Shown here: in pieces, positions 40,234 to 52,905 of the stretch
Layout of the letters: the number at the start of each line of letters is the position of its first letter
Numbering within the stretch: position 1 is the stretch's first letter
NCBI GenBank assembly: GCA_013376735.1
Contig: VINJ01000001.1
Location: 3,534,001 to 3,598,000 of the forward strand
Source of the DNA: a bacterium Scap17
GTDB taxonomy: Bacteria > Pseudomonadota > Gammaproteobacteria > Pseudomonadales > Halomonadaceae
Direction of reading: 5' to 3'
Length of the DNA stretch: 64,000 nt
Notes under the pieces: model-generated
The model's input: the letters and a program-made list of their open reading frames with translations, nothing else
Databases searched by the model: none
Told to the model about the DNA's origin: nothing
Translations under genes and position numbers: made by a program

Positions 40234-40289
40234 ATTCCGTCACGTTAGATGTCCACCTATCAATAAGTGGACACTTATCATGACGGAAT
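40234..40289 (+). promoter_or_regulatory. Nested hairpin covering the tnpA start
   Basis: ATTCCGTCA (40234-40242) pairs with TGACGGAAT (40281-40289), and inside it TGTCCAC (40250-40256) pairs with GTGGACA (40267-40273). The right outer arm takes in the tnpA ATG (40280-40282) and the inner right arm takes in the only purine-rich sequence that could be its ribosome binding site. The fold would block tnpA translation. Confidence 0.5.
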
Positions 40290-40648
40290 CAAGCGTGTTG
40301 GAAGTTCCTCGCAAGCGTCGCCGCTTCACTGCCGCCTTCAAGGCCAGGATCGTCGAAGCGTGTCAGCAACCCGGTGCCTCCGTTGCCGGAGTGGCGTTGG
40401 AGCACAGCCTGAATGCTAACCTGGTCCACAATTGGATCCGTACCACCCGTCAGCAAACGGCTGTGCCAGAAATACCGGCATTTGTACCGGTGCCCATGAC
40501 TCGCGAGTTGTCACCGGCCACTCCCCAGCATCAGGTGGCGGACCCTATTCGCCTCACGATCCCGCACCCCAACGGCCCGATGGTCATCGAGTGGCCTGCC
40601 TCGGAGGCCGACGCCTGCCGATCTCTGATCCGAGAGCTGCTCGCATGA
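40280..40648 (+). CDS. tnpA: IS66 accessory protein TnpA
   Basis: A 122-residue protein with the helix-turn-helix of the IS66 Orf1/TnpA (IS3-like transposase orfA) group, KRRRFTAAFKARIVEACQQPGASVAGVALEH then NANLVHNWI. It is needed together with TnpB for IS66 transposition. Its stop overlaps the tnpB ATG (ATGA). It appears intact. Confidence 0.9.
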   Translation: MTESSVLEVPRKRRRFTAAFKARIVEACQQPGASVAGVALEHSLNANLVHNWIRTTRQQTAVPEIPAFVPVPMTRELSPATPQHQVADPIRLTIPHPNGPMVIEWPASEADACRSLIRELLA

Positions 40649-40980
40649 TCCGCATCGACGAAATCTGGCTGGCCACCGAGCCGCTGGATATGCGGGCCGG
40701 TCCGGATACGGCCCTAGCCCGGGTGGTGAAGGTGTTCGGCGCGGCTCGCCCGCACTGTGCCTATCTCTTTGCCAACCGGCGCGGCAACCGTATGAAGGTG
40801 CTGGTCCACGATGGCCTGGGTGTCTGGCTGTGCGCCCGGCGCCTGAACCAGGGCAAGTTCCACTGGGCCGGTCACTGGCAGGGCGATCGTATCGAGCTTT
40901 GCCCCGAGCAGGTCACGGCACTGGTGCAAGGACTGCCCTGGCAGCGTCTCGGCGCCGACGGGGTGATCTCGGTCGTGTGA
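40645..40980 (+). CDS. tnpB: IS66 accessory protein TnpB (Orf2)
   Basis: A 111-residue IS66 Orf2-like protein with EPLDMRAGPDTALARVV, AYLFANRRGNRMKVLVHDGLGVWLCARRL and FHWAG, the family signature. It starts within the tnpA stop and appears intact. Confidence 0.93.
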   Translation: MIRIDEIWLATEPLDMRAGPDTALARVVKVFGAARPHCAYLFANRRGNRMKVLVHDGLGVWLCARRLNQGKFHWAGHWQGDRIELCPEQVTALVQGLPWQRLGADGVISVV

Positions 40981-41039
40981 TGAGCGGCACAGACTTGGCG
41001 GCCCGCTATTCGCGGATGCGCTAATCCCGTTCTCGTCGG

Positions 41040-42581
41040 CGGGCTGGCATACTGGCGGAATGACGACGCCCCTGACCTGACTCAACTCTCTCCCGATCAG
41101 CTCCGCCACTTGGCAGCAACGCTGATGACGCAGGTGGAGGAAAGGAGAAAGCGCTACGCCACAGCGAGCAGGTCAATCAAAAGCTGACCTATGAAATGGC
41201 ATTGCTCAAGCGCCACGCCTTCGGCAAGCGCAGCGACAGCTCAATGTCCTGCAGATCAGCCTGCTGGAGGAAGGGTGGACGCCGACATTGCTGCCATCGA
41301 GACCGAGCTGGAAGAGCTCCACCTCACTGCTGCCACGCCAGTGGCAAGGAAACGCCCAAGCGCACGCCCTTACCTCCCGAGCTACCGCGCACCGAGATTC
41401 ATCATGATCCGGAGAATGATCACTGCCGGTGTGGTTGTCAGCTGAGGCGGATCGGCGAGGAAATCAGTGAGAGTTGGATTACACGCCGGGCGTGTTCCAC
41501 GTCGGCGGCATATCCGTGGCAAGTGGGTCTGCGACCAATGCGAGACACTGACCCAGGCACCGATGCCGACGCAGATCATTGACAAGGGCATCCCCACCGC
41601 CGGCTTGCTGGCCCAGGTGCTGATCGCCAAATATGCTGATCACCTGCCACTCTATCGCCAGGAGCAGATCTTCGCCCGCGCCGGCGTAGCGATTCCGCGC
41701 TCCACCCTGGCCGAGTGGGTCGGCACCTGCGGGGTGCGACTTCAGCCGCTGATCGATGCACTGCGTGAAGTGTTGCTCAACGAGCCGGTGCTGCATGCCG
41801 ACGAAACGCCGGTACCGATGCTGGCCCCTGGCAAGAAGAAGACGCACCGCGCCTATCTCTGGGCCTACGCCACCACCCGTATGCCGGGTTGAAGGCCGTA
41901 ATCTACGACTTCAGCGAGGGACGTGGCGGTCAACATGCCCGCGACTTCCTCGGGAAGTGGCGGGGCAAGCTGGTCTGTGACGACTACAGCGGCTACAAGC
42001 AGAGCTTCGCCAACGGTGTTACCGAGATCGGTTGCATGGCCCATGCCCGCCGTAAATTTGTCGATCTGCACGTCGCTGGCAAGAGCCAGATCGCCGGGCA
42101 GGCTATCGAACTGATCGGTCAGCTATACCAGGTGGAGCGTGAGGTACAGTCATTCAGTGCGGAAGAGCGTCAACGGCTGCGGGAGACGAAAGCAAAGCCC
42201 ATCGCCGATGCGCTACATCGCTGGATGCTGGCGCATCGCGAGAAGGTTCCGAATGGTTCGGCGACGGCGAAAGCGTTGGATTACAGCCTGAAGCGCTGGG
42301 CGGCGTTGACGCGCTACCTGGATGACGGCGCGTTGCCGATCGATAACAACCGGGCGGAGAATCTGATTCGCCCCTGGGCGCTGGGGCGTTCAAACTGGCT
42401 GTTCGCCGGATCTCTGCGCAGTGGCCAGCGTGCTGCCACCATCATGAGCCTCATTCAGTGTGCCAAGCTGAACGGCCATGAGCCCTATACCTACCTGAAA
42501 AATGTGTTGGAAAGGCTGCCGACCCAAAAGGCTAGCCAAGTGCACGAACTTCTGCCCCATCATTGGCAGCATACTGCGTGA
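41040..42581 (+). pseudogene. tnpC: IS66 transposase TnpC, multiply frameshifted
   Basis: The DDE transposase of the element, broken by several indels. Recognisable pieces sit in different frames: LTQLSPDQLRHLAATL, KLTYEMALLKRHAFGKRSD, AIETELEELH, a zinc-like CRCGCQLRRIGEEISE piece, RHIRGKWVCDQCETLTQAP through VLHADETPVPML (to 41892, stop), and AVIYDFSEGRGG to the end. The DDE residues remain: Asp in HADETP, Asp in VCDDYSGY, Glu in DNNRAENLIRPWALGR. At least five frame changes occur, most within 41,040-41,520. The start is approximate. Confidence 0.9.
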
Positions 42582-42613
42582 TCACTCGCAAGCGGTGATG
42601 CCCGAACGCTTAC

Positions 42614-42621
42614 GCACAACT
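42614..42621 (+). repeat. Right 8-bp target-site duplication of the IS66 element
   Basis: GCACAACT, identical to 40188-40195. Confidence 0.95.
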
Positions 42622-42670
42622 CTCCCGTGTGCGACTTTTCTTTTGCGCCAATTTTTCCTGAGCACAAAGA

Positions 42671-42705
42671 GAACCGCCCCTGCAGCAAGGCTACAGGGGC
42701 GGTTC
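42671..42705 (-). terminator. Terminator of the rRNA operon
   Basis: GAACCGCCCCTG and CAGGGGCGGTTC form a 12-bp stem just past 5S, followed on the minus strand by TTCTCTTTG. Confidence 0.88.
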
Positions 42706-42713
42706 GGGATAAG

Positions 42714-42832
42714 TGCCTGACGATGACCTACTCTCACATGGAGAAACTCCACACTACCATCGGCGCTAAGCGGTTTCACTTCCGAGTTCGGCATGGGATC
42801 GGGTGGTTCACGCTCGCTATGGTCGTCAGGCG
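42714..42832 (-). rRNA. rrf: 5S ribosomal RNA
   Basis: About 118 nt. On the minus strand the 5' TGCCTGACGA-like start pairs with the 3' TCGTCAGGCA end, and the conserved CCGATCCCATGCCGAACTCGG-type segment of 5S is present in the middle. End points are good to a few bases. Confidence 0.93.
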
Positions 42833-42969
42833 AAACGGTGGCATCTTGCGATGCCTGAGTCACGAGGCTTGTGGCCTCGCGACTCGCAATATGAATCATG
42901 CTGACCGATATGTCGTCGATCCTGTCGCAATCCCGGCGGTTTGCCTGGGCAAACCCCTTGGGTGTTATA

Positions 42970-45841
<2,872 letters not shown>

Positions 45842-46084
45842 ATATAACCCCAAAGGGGTCTGTCAAGGATTACGACTCTGTCGGACCTCTCCGACATATC
45901 GTTTTGATGGTGATGTGCTTGGCGCACATTCCATCGTCAGCATGATTCACATTGTTAAAGAGCGGCTGTTCAGAGAACAGTGAGAAGCGCGCTCTGATGA
46001 GCACGCTTGCCACTGCCGGCTAAGCCAGCAATAAGATCAGGTAATTCGTTGTGAGCACTTGCCGCGAGCAGTAGACAGTGTCGA
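45842..46084 (-). other. 16S-23S internal transcribed spacer without tRNA genes
   Basis: This 243-bp spacer holds no tRNA: no T-loop motif (GGTTCGAATCC in either orientation) is present. It contains an antitermination boxA (GCTCTTTAACAA on the minus strand, 45952-45963). The segment 46034-46063 is complementary to the leader at 47721-47752 and forms the 16S processing stalk for RNase III. Confidence 0.9.
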
Positions 46085-47622
<1,538 letters not shown>

Positions 47623-47786
47623 AAAGCTTGATAGTCTGTTAAGCAGACCAAACTTGGTTCAGAGTCAAACTTCTCGTGAGAGGCTTGCTCCGATATTTGG
47701 TGACCTTGTCACCACTCATCGGCAAGCGCTCACACGAATTACCTGATCAAATTTTTAAAGAGCGTCGCTGTGAAGCGAGGAGGCAT

Positions 47787-47814
47787 ATTCTACTCGGAAC
47801 GCTTGAGAAGTCAA
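47787..47814 (-). promoter_or_regulatory. rRNA operon promoter P2
   Basis: On the minus strand TTGACT (47809-47814), 16-bp spacer, TAGAAT (47787-47792). A boxA-like GCTCTTTAAAAATT follows at about 47750-47763. Confidence 0.8.
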
Positions 47815-47905
47815 GCACTTGATGATGAGTCAGTCGACTGCCTCTAAGCATCATCGAGCGGTGAGGAGCCTTGCTCGATCACCTGTTCCACAAGGAGTGC
47901 GGCGC

Positions 47906-47933
47906 ATTCTAACGAATCGCCCGCAATTGTCAA
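47906..47933 (-). promoter_or_regulatory. rRNA operon promoter P1
   Basis: On the minus strand TTGACA (47928-47933), 16-bp spacer, TAGAAT (47906-47911), then GCGCC-rich discriminator, as in growth-rate-controlled rrn P1 promoters. The sequence upstream is A/T-rich (possible UP element). Confidence 0.85.
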
Positions 47934-47942
47934 TCGATGATT

Positions 47943-48227
47943 TCGAAGCGGACTCCAAAAACATCAAGCAAAACAATCACCTGCAAACCTCTTTCACCGC
48001 TGGCAACGCCATGCGTCCCCGGCAGCGGATGCGTACTTTACGCACGAACCCGCTTCAGCGCAAGGGCTTTTTGACAGCAATGTCCAAAAGAGTGCAAAGC
48101 GGGCCCATGCGTTTTCTAATGCCATCAGAGCGACATCTCGAAGAGCACCACATGAAGAGCCCTCCATACAGCCACTTCATTTACCGGCGCTTTCAGTACC
48201 ACTCCATCAAGCGCACCTCCCCCCCTC
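47943..48227. other. Gene-free region between the rRNA promoters and cobA
   Basis: A low-coding-potential stretch of about 285 bp. Apart from the A-rich sequence just upstream of P1, I see no gene, repeat or clear terminator. Confidence 0.45.
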
Positions 48228-49178
48228 TCAACAAGCTTCTTCAAAAACTTCCCTGCAAGACATATGAGCCGCTGCATGCGCGACGGCATCGGCCAATGCA
48301 CTCTCTCTCCCCGCCGCCATCTGGCAGACACTGCCCACGATGATCAGGCACGGTGTCGGCAATGGATGCTCGGCCAGACGACTCACCATATTGCCGAGCG
48401 AGCCATGCAGGGTCTGCTGCTCGGGAAGGCTGGCATTGGCGACCAGCATCATCGGCCAGTCCGCTGGCAGTCCATGACGCTGCAACTCATCGCAGATCAC
48501 CTCGAGACGATTGAGCCCCATGTAGAAGAGAAGCGTTTCATCGCGACGCACCAGCTGCTGCCATTCAGGCTGCTCGCTCTTGCTGCAGAGCTGAGCGGCC
48601 ACGAAACGCAGACGCTGCGCATGCGCCCTGTCCGTCAATGGCATCCCCAGGGCAGCGGCCGCACCGGAAGCCGCAGTAATGCCCGGCACGATATGCCGCG
48701 TGATGGCGGCCTCATCGAGAGCCGCGAGCTCTTCACCCATGCGGCCGAAGACACCGGGGTCACCGCCCTTGAGACGCACGACCCGCATGCCCTCCCCCGC
48801 CAGACGCACCATCAGCGCGCCGATCTCATCCTGCGGCACACTATGATTGCCGCAGGCCTTGCCGACGTAATAGCGCTCACAGTGAACCGGCAGCTGAGCG
48901 AGAACCTCATCGCCGACCAGACGGTCATAGACCACCGCATCCGCAGCATTCAGCATTCGCCATGCCTTGAGCGTCATCAAGTCCGGGTCCCCCGGCCCCG
49001 CGCCCACCAGCGCGACCTGCCCCGGAAGAAACGCCTCCCAGGCGGGAGAAATCCCGTTGGCATCGCTGCGCGTCGGCGCATGCCGATTCTCGCCACGCCA
49101 CTCGCGCCGCGACATCAGGCCGTCGGTCAGCCGTGCCATGAGAATCCCGAGAGACTCTGCACTGCTGGATACCGACAT
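48228..49178 (-). CDS. cobA: Uroporphyrinogen-III C-methyltransferase
   Basis: SAM-dependent enzyme making precorrin-2, the siroheme precursor that NirB needs. The 316 residues have the SUMT signatures VALVGAGPGDPDLMTLKAWRML, VVYDRLV, RLKGGDPGVFGRMGEE and VPGITAASGAAAALGMPLT. The N-terminal dehydrogenase/ferrochelatase half of CysG is absent, so another protein must finish siroheme. ATG 49178 lies 5 bp past the nasA stop; an upstream ATG overlapping nasA is also possible. It is co-transcribed with nasA. Confidence 0.9.
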   Translation of the reverse strand: MSVSSSAESLGILMARLTDGLMSRREWRGENRHAPTRSDANGISPAWEAFLPGQVALVGAGPGDPDLMTLKAWRMLNAADAVVYDRLVGDEVLAQLPVHCERYYVGKACGNHSVPQDEIGALMVRLAGEGMRVVRLKGGDPGVFGRMGEELAALDEAAITRHIVPGITAASGAAAALGMPLTDRAHAQRLRFVAAQLCSKSEQPEWQQLVRRDETLLFYMGLNRLEVICDELQRHGLPADWPMMLVANASLPEQQTLHGSLGNMVSRLAEHPLPTPCLIIVGSVCQMAAGRESALADAVAHAAAHMSCREVFEEAC

Positions 49179-49182
49179 CAGA

Positions 49183-52047
49183 TCACGCCATTTCCAACGA
49201 ATCAGTCCGCTCATCGGATCGCTCCTCTTCCACAAGACGCTTAAGTTCAGGCAGGCAGGAACCGCAGCGAGTGCCGCAGGCCAGTCGTGCGCCCAGGGCT
49301 TCCACGGAACCGTCACCGGACTGGATGGCCTGACGGATGGTCAGCTCGCCGACCTGATGGCAGGCGCAGATCATCGCCCCGACGTCCGCCTGCCCGGAGA
49401 GACGGCCGGCCAGCAGGCTGCGCCGCTCATGCGCGGAGAGCTGCTCTGATGCGAAGCATTCGCCCAGCCAGGCAATATTGGGTTGGCGATCGAGGTGTGC
49501 GTCGCCCGGCATCACCTTCAGCCACCAGACAAGGCGCTCGTCACGAAAGCCCGCTGCACTGATGCCGCCCTGGGCGGCGTCCTGTGCCCAGAGCCCCGCC
49601 GGGACACCCAGATGGCTTTCGCACCAATGCTGCCAATCCGGCTGACCCTGACCTGCCAGCTGGTAGCGCACCAATGCCGATTGCGGAATACGTGCCCAGT
49701 AGCGCCCATCGAGCTGGGCCACGGCATCCGCCAGATCCTCACGCCCGGCCAGGATGGCGGGGGCGATCAACAAGGTGGCCTGCCACTCGCATGGCAATGG
49801 CGCGACTTCGACCGCGCCATGCTTGGATTCCGGCTGACCGGAGAAGGGATCAACGAGACCCGCCAGCAGCGCACCGGCCCGGGCATGACTCGCGAAGTGG
49901 TCACTCCAGTGCATCGGAATGAACACCTCTCCGCGACGCTGAGCACTGCTGATGCGCACGCGAGCCCGATAATCCCCACGTAGCCCGCCCTGCTCATCAC
50001 GCCCCTTGAGTTGCGCGAGACCGCCATCCTGCAGGCCGCGAGCCGCCGCATCCTGAGGATGGATCTCCACGAAAGGCTCGGCCCGGTGATTCATCAGGCG
50101 AGCACTGCGCGCGGTACGCGTCATGGTGTGCCACTGATCACGGATACGTCCGGTATTGAGACGCAGAGGCGCCGCATCGCTCAGCACCTGTTGCGGCAGC
50201 TGCGGCACGACGGGCACCAGGCGGGCACGTCCGTTGGGGGTATTGAAGGTGGCATCCTCGAACAGGCGCGGCGTGCCGACCAGCTCGCCCTTCTCGCCGC
50301 GACGTACCGGCCACTGGATCGGCTTGAGTGCGTCGTAACCCGCGCGATCCAGCTCCGCCAGCGGCGCGATGTTGAACAGCCGCTTGACCGAGGAGGTCGC
50401 CGATGGCTTGCGACCGGCCTTGAGACGCGGCGCAGCATTGCGGAACCCCGAGAGGCGGGCGTGCTCACGGAAGATCGCGTGGGGGCCCGAGTAGCCAAAG
50501 GCCGTCTCATACCCCATGCGCTTGCCGACCTCCGCCAGCTGCCACCAGTCATGACGCGCCTCACCCGGCGGAGTCAGCACCCCACGCTGACGTGAGATGC
50601 AGCGTTCGGAATTGGTGACGGTGCCATCCTTCTCGCTCCAGCTGCTGGCCGGCAGCACCACATCGGCATAGGCCAGGGTGTCGCTGTCGGCCATGCACTC
50701 GGAGACGATCACCAGCGGACAGGCCGCCAGCGCAGCACGCACGCGCGCGCTATCCGGCAGGCTCACCGCCGGGTTGGTCGCCATGATCCACAACGCCTTT
50801 ATCTCGCCACGCCCCAGTGCCGCGAACAGCTCGACCGCCTTGTGACCGGGTCCTTCGGGCAGATTCGGTGCCTGCCAGAACTCGCTGACCAGCGCCCGCG
50901 CTCCCGGCGTCTCGTAATCCATATGCGCCGCCAGCTGGTTCGCCAGCCCACCGACCTCACGGCCGCCCATCGCATTGGGCTGACCGGTGATGGAGAACGG
51001 CCCCGCCCCCGGCAGCCCGAGCTTGCCGCCGGCCAGGTGGCAGTTGATGATCGCATTGCCCTTGTCGGTGCCACTGGTCGATTGATTCACGCCCTGGGAG
51101 AACAGCGTGACCACATGCAGCTGGGAGGCGAACCAGTAATAGAAGGTCTCGAGCCGCTCCACATCGATATCGCAATCCCGCGCGATTGCCGCAAGCGAGC
51201 AGTCGTCACGCCTCGCCTGCTGGAGCGCCGCATCGAAGCCCTGGGTGTGGGCCTCCAGGTAGAGGCGATCGGTACGTCCGCGCTCGGCCATATAGGCCAG
51301 CAGGCCATTGAAGAGGCGCGCATCGCTGCCGGGACGAATGCCCAGATACAGGTCCGCGATCTCGCAGCTGTCGGTCAGGCGCGGGTCGATCACCACGATA
51401 CGCAGCAGCGGATTGTCGATACGTGCCTGCTTGAGACGCTGGAACAGCACCGGGTGGTTCCATGCCAGATTGCTGCCGACCAGCACCACAAGCTCGGCAC
51501 GCTCGAGATCCTCATAGCTGCAAGGCACGGCGTCTGCCCCGAAGGCACGCTTGTGCGCCACGACCGCCGAGGCCATGCACAGCCGCGAATTGGTATCCAG
51601 GTGCGGTGTGCCGATGAAGCCCTTGAACAGCTTGTTGGCGAGGTAATAGTCCTCGGTCAACAGCTGCCCCGACAGATAGGCGGCGATGCTGTCCCCACCA
51701 TGGGTGCTGCGCAGCTCACCGAAGCGAGCGGCGATCAGGTCCAGCGCCGTACCCCAGCTCACCTCTCGCAGCACGCCTGCGGCATCGCGTATCTGAGGCT
51801 GCGTCAGGCGGCCGCTGGGTGACAGTGTCTCGGCAAGCGCAGACCCCTTGACGCACAGACGCCCGTAATTGGCCGGATGGTCGTTGTCGCCGCTGACGGC
51901 GGCGATCCTGCGCTTGAGCTCACCACCCTCCTGCACCTGGGTTTCCAGCTCAAGCGATACGCCACACCCGACACCGCAATACGGGCAGGTCGTCGAGGCG
52001 CTGCAGGGGGAAGACTCACTTGTGCTCTGGGGCTTGCTGGCCTGCAT
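49183..52047 (-). CDS. nasA: Assimilatory nitrate reductase catalytic subunit
   Basis: Cytoplasmic molybdenum enzyme reducing nitrate to nitrite. The 954 residues have an N-terminal [4Fe-4S] motif (Cys21, 24, 28, then the Cys of GRLCVKG). Molybdopterin domains follow (LDTNSRLCMASAVVAHKRAFG, FSQGVNQSTSGTDKGNAIINCHLA, GREVGGLANQL). A C-terminal BFD-like [2Fe-2S] domain (CACHQVGELTIRQAI...CGTRCGSCLPELKRL) is like that of Klebsiella NasA. ATG 52047 has GGGA 9 bases upstream; GTG 52056 and ATG 52053 are alternatives. The leader carries an intrinsic terminator and antitermination-type hairpins. Confidence 0.94.
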   Translation of the reverse strand: MQASKPQSTSESSPCSASTTCPYCGVGCGVSLELETQVQEGGELKRRIAAVSGDNDHPANYGRLCVKGSALAETLSPSGRLTQPQIRDAAGVLREVSWGTALDLIAARFGELRSTHGGDSIAAYLSGQLLTEDYYLANKLFKGFIGTPHLDTNSRLCMASAVVAHKRAFGADAVPCSYEDLERAELVVLVGSNLAWNHPVLFQRLKQARIDNPLLRIVVIDPRLTDSCEIADLYLGIRPGSDARLFNGLLAYMAERGRTDRLYLEAHTQGFDAALQQARRDDCSLAAIARDCDIDVERLETFYYWFASQLHVVTLFSQGVNQSTSGTDKGNAIINCHLAGGKLGLPGAGPFSITGQPNAMGGREVGGLANQLAAHMDYETPGARALVSEFWQAPNLPEGPGHKAVELFAALGRGEIKALWIMATNPAVSLPDSARVRAALAACPLVIVSECMADSDTLAYADVVLPASSWSEKDGTVTNSERCISRQRGVLTPPGEARHDWWQLAEVGKRMGYETAFGYSGPHAIFREHARLSGFRNAAPRLKAGRKPSATSSVKRLFNIAPLAELDRAGYDALKPIQWPVRRGEKGELVGTPRLFEDATFNTPNGRARLVPVVPQLPQQVLSDAAPLRLNTGRIRDQWHTMTRTARSARLMNHRAEPFVEIHPQDAAARGLQDGGLAQLKGRDEQGGLRGDYRARVRISSAQRRGEVFIPMHWSDHFASHARAGALLAGLVDPFSGQPESKHGAVEVAPLPCEWQATLLIAPAILAGREDLADAVAQLDGRYWARIPQSALVRYQLAGQGQPDWQHWCESHLGVPAGLWAQDAAQGGISAAGFRDERLVWWLKVMPGDAHLDRQPNIAWLGECFASEQLSAHERRSLLAGRLSGQADVGAMICACHQVGELTIRQAIQSGDGSVEALGARLACGTRCGSCLPELKRLVEEERSDERTDSLEMA

Positions 52048-52076
52048 CGACATCACTCCCTGGTGCAGTAAGCATG

Positions 52077-52129
52077 AAAAAAAGGCGCCTGATGACCCGC
52101 CACGTAATGTGCGGTCATCAGGCGCCTTT
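52077..52129 (-). terminator. Intrinsic terminator in the nasA leader (attenuator)
   Basis: On the minus strand AAAGGCGCCTGATGACC pairs perfectly over 17 bp with GGTCATCAGGCGCCTTT and is followed by seven T's, only about 30 nt before the nasA start. A terminator here would stop all nasA transcription unless it is prevented from folding. Confidence 0.92.
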
Positions 52130-52168
52130 GCCTGTCGTGGTCAGTCCTGGTCTACCCTGCAGACTGAC
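52119..52168 (-). promoter_or_regulatory. ANTAR-type two-hairpin antitermination element of nasA
   Basis: P2 (52119-52134) is CAGGC, hexaloop AAAGGC, GCCTG. Its loop has A at position 1 and G at position 4, the rule for ANTAR-protein RNA targets, and it overlaps the 5' arm of the terminator, so the two folds exclude each other. A preceding hairpin (52140-52168, arms GTCAGT/ACTGAC plus CTG/CAG, loop AGGGTA) fits as P1 if two small bulges are allowed. Binding of a NasR- or NasT-like protein is inferred. Confidence 0.7.
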
Positions 52169-52353
52169 AAGGAAAACTGACGGTGGATACGGTCTCGTCA
52201 TGCCGATGGGTGCGCAATCTCGTCTTCGAGACGTCGACATGGCGTGTATGCATGATTGAAGAGCCGCCGTTGGCCGGTTCGCGAGTCTCGCAACAGTGAA
52301 GCTTGCGGAGTCACGAACCCTCAATCAGGTATCACACCAATGACCTGACAGAC

Positions 52354-52367
52354 GCACTTAACAGACC
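52354..52367 (-). promoter_or_regulatory. Weak candidate sigma-54 promoter for nasA
   Basis: On the minus strand TGG-(TCTGTTAAGT)-GC has the required GG-N10-GC spacing but matches the rest of the -24/-12 consensus poorly. The start would be near 52342, about 130 bp from the NtrC-like site. Confidence 0.3.
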
Positions 52368-52467
52368 AACCCTGACCAATCATCAGAAATAACAATCACT
52401 TGGCCGTCACAAGCTACCGAAGCAGGAGGCGAACAGCGCGAGACGGCCAGCGCCAGGTACTACTGAC

Positions 52468-52513
52468 GCACCAGCCATGTGCATCAGCGCATGCGACTGC
52501 ACCAATCCCTGCC
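52468..52513. promoter_or_regulatory. NtrC-like binding sites between nasA and nasC
   Basis: GCACCAGCCATGTGCA (52468-52483) fits the NtrC pattern GCAC-N7-GTGCA. A degenerate second site begins with GCAC at 52499, 31 bp further on (GCACCAATCCCTGCC). The same pair with the same 31-bp offset occurs downstream of nirD. Confidence 0.55.
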
Positions 52514-52612
52514 TTGATGTCTCCCGCAACCGCGAACGACTCTGCCATGCCAGGACATCGCCTCGAGCCTCTGCAACTGCAAGTGAATGAAAAATAGCGA
52601 CTTTCTCTGAAG

Positions 52613-52628
52613 CGGCACCGAATTCGCC
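52613..52628 (+). promoter_or_regulatory. Candidate sigma-54 promoter of nasC-nirB-nirD
   Basis: CGGCACCGAATTCGCC has GGCAC and GC with exact GG-N10-GC spacing. The base before GG and the -12 element (TCGC) deviate from consensus. The start near 52639 would give a leader of about 265 nt containing the attenuator. Confidence 0.45.
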
Positions 52629-52740
52629 TGAGTATCGGCAGGTTGGGTCAATGACGACCCCGAATCACAGGTCTCGCAGCGCATCACTCCAATGAGTGAC
52701 ATGCCGCAGCCAACGGTCCGCCAGACCTGCCGCAGTTGCG

Positions 52741-52761
52741 GGTGACAGCGACATCGTCACC
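52741..52761 (+). promoter_or_regulatory. Possible P1 hairpin in the nasC leader
   Basis: GGTGAC and GTCACC enclose AGCGACATC, whose first six bases obey the A1/G4 rule. It is 41 nt from P2, farther than in the nasA leader, so the assignment is tentative. Confidence 0.35.
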
Positions 52762-52802
52762 TGACGCTGCGTCTCGCTATCCAATGCTTAGCCCTCATCT
52801 TC

Positions 52803-52860
52803 CAGGCAAAGGCGCCTGCTTGACGTCGTGAACATCACGGCGGCAAGCAGGCGCTTTTTT
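52803..52860 (+). terminator. Attenuator of nasC-nirBD: antiterminator hairpin overlapping an intrinsic terminator
   Basis: CAGGC, AAAGGC, GCCTG (52803-52818) is identical to P2 of the nasA leader. It overlaps the terminator arm GCGCCTGCTTG (52812-52822), which pairs with CAAGCAGGCGC (52844-52854) followed by six T's. The arrangement is the same as in front of nasA, on the opposite strand. Confidence 0.88.
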
Positions 52861-52905
52861 TATGCATCTTTTTCATGCGTCAGAACATCAGCGCAAGGAG
52901 GCAGC

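Larger units (their letters stand above)
40196..42613 (+). mobile_element. IS66-family insertion sequence, complete ends, 2,418 bp
   Basis: Bounded by imperfect inverted repeats starting GTAAGCG (left 40196; right reading inward from 42613) and by the 8-bp duplication GCACAACT. It carries tnpA, tnpB and a broken tnpC in the canonical IS66 order. It sits between the small secreted gene and the 5S rRNA terminator. The boundaries are exact by the duplication. Confidence 0.96.

Noticed and set aside
41880-41892. Programmed frameshift in tnpC
   Set aside because: Several separate frame changes occur, with no slippery heptamer at this place. Decay is the simpler reading.
52057-52200. Metabolite riboswitch in the nasA leader
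   Set aside because: The structure is fully explained by a terminator with an overlapping ANTAR-type hairpin, and no known riboswitch core was recognised.
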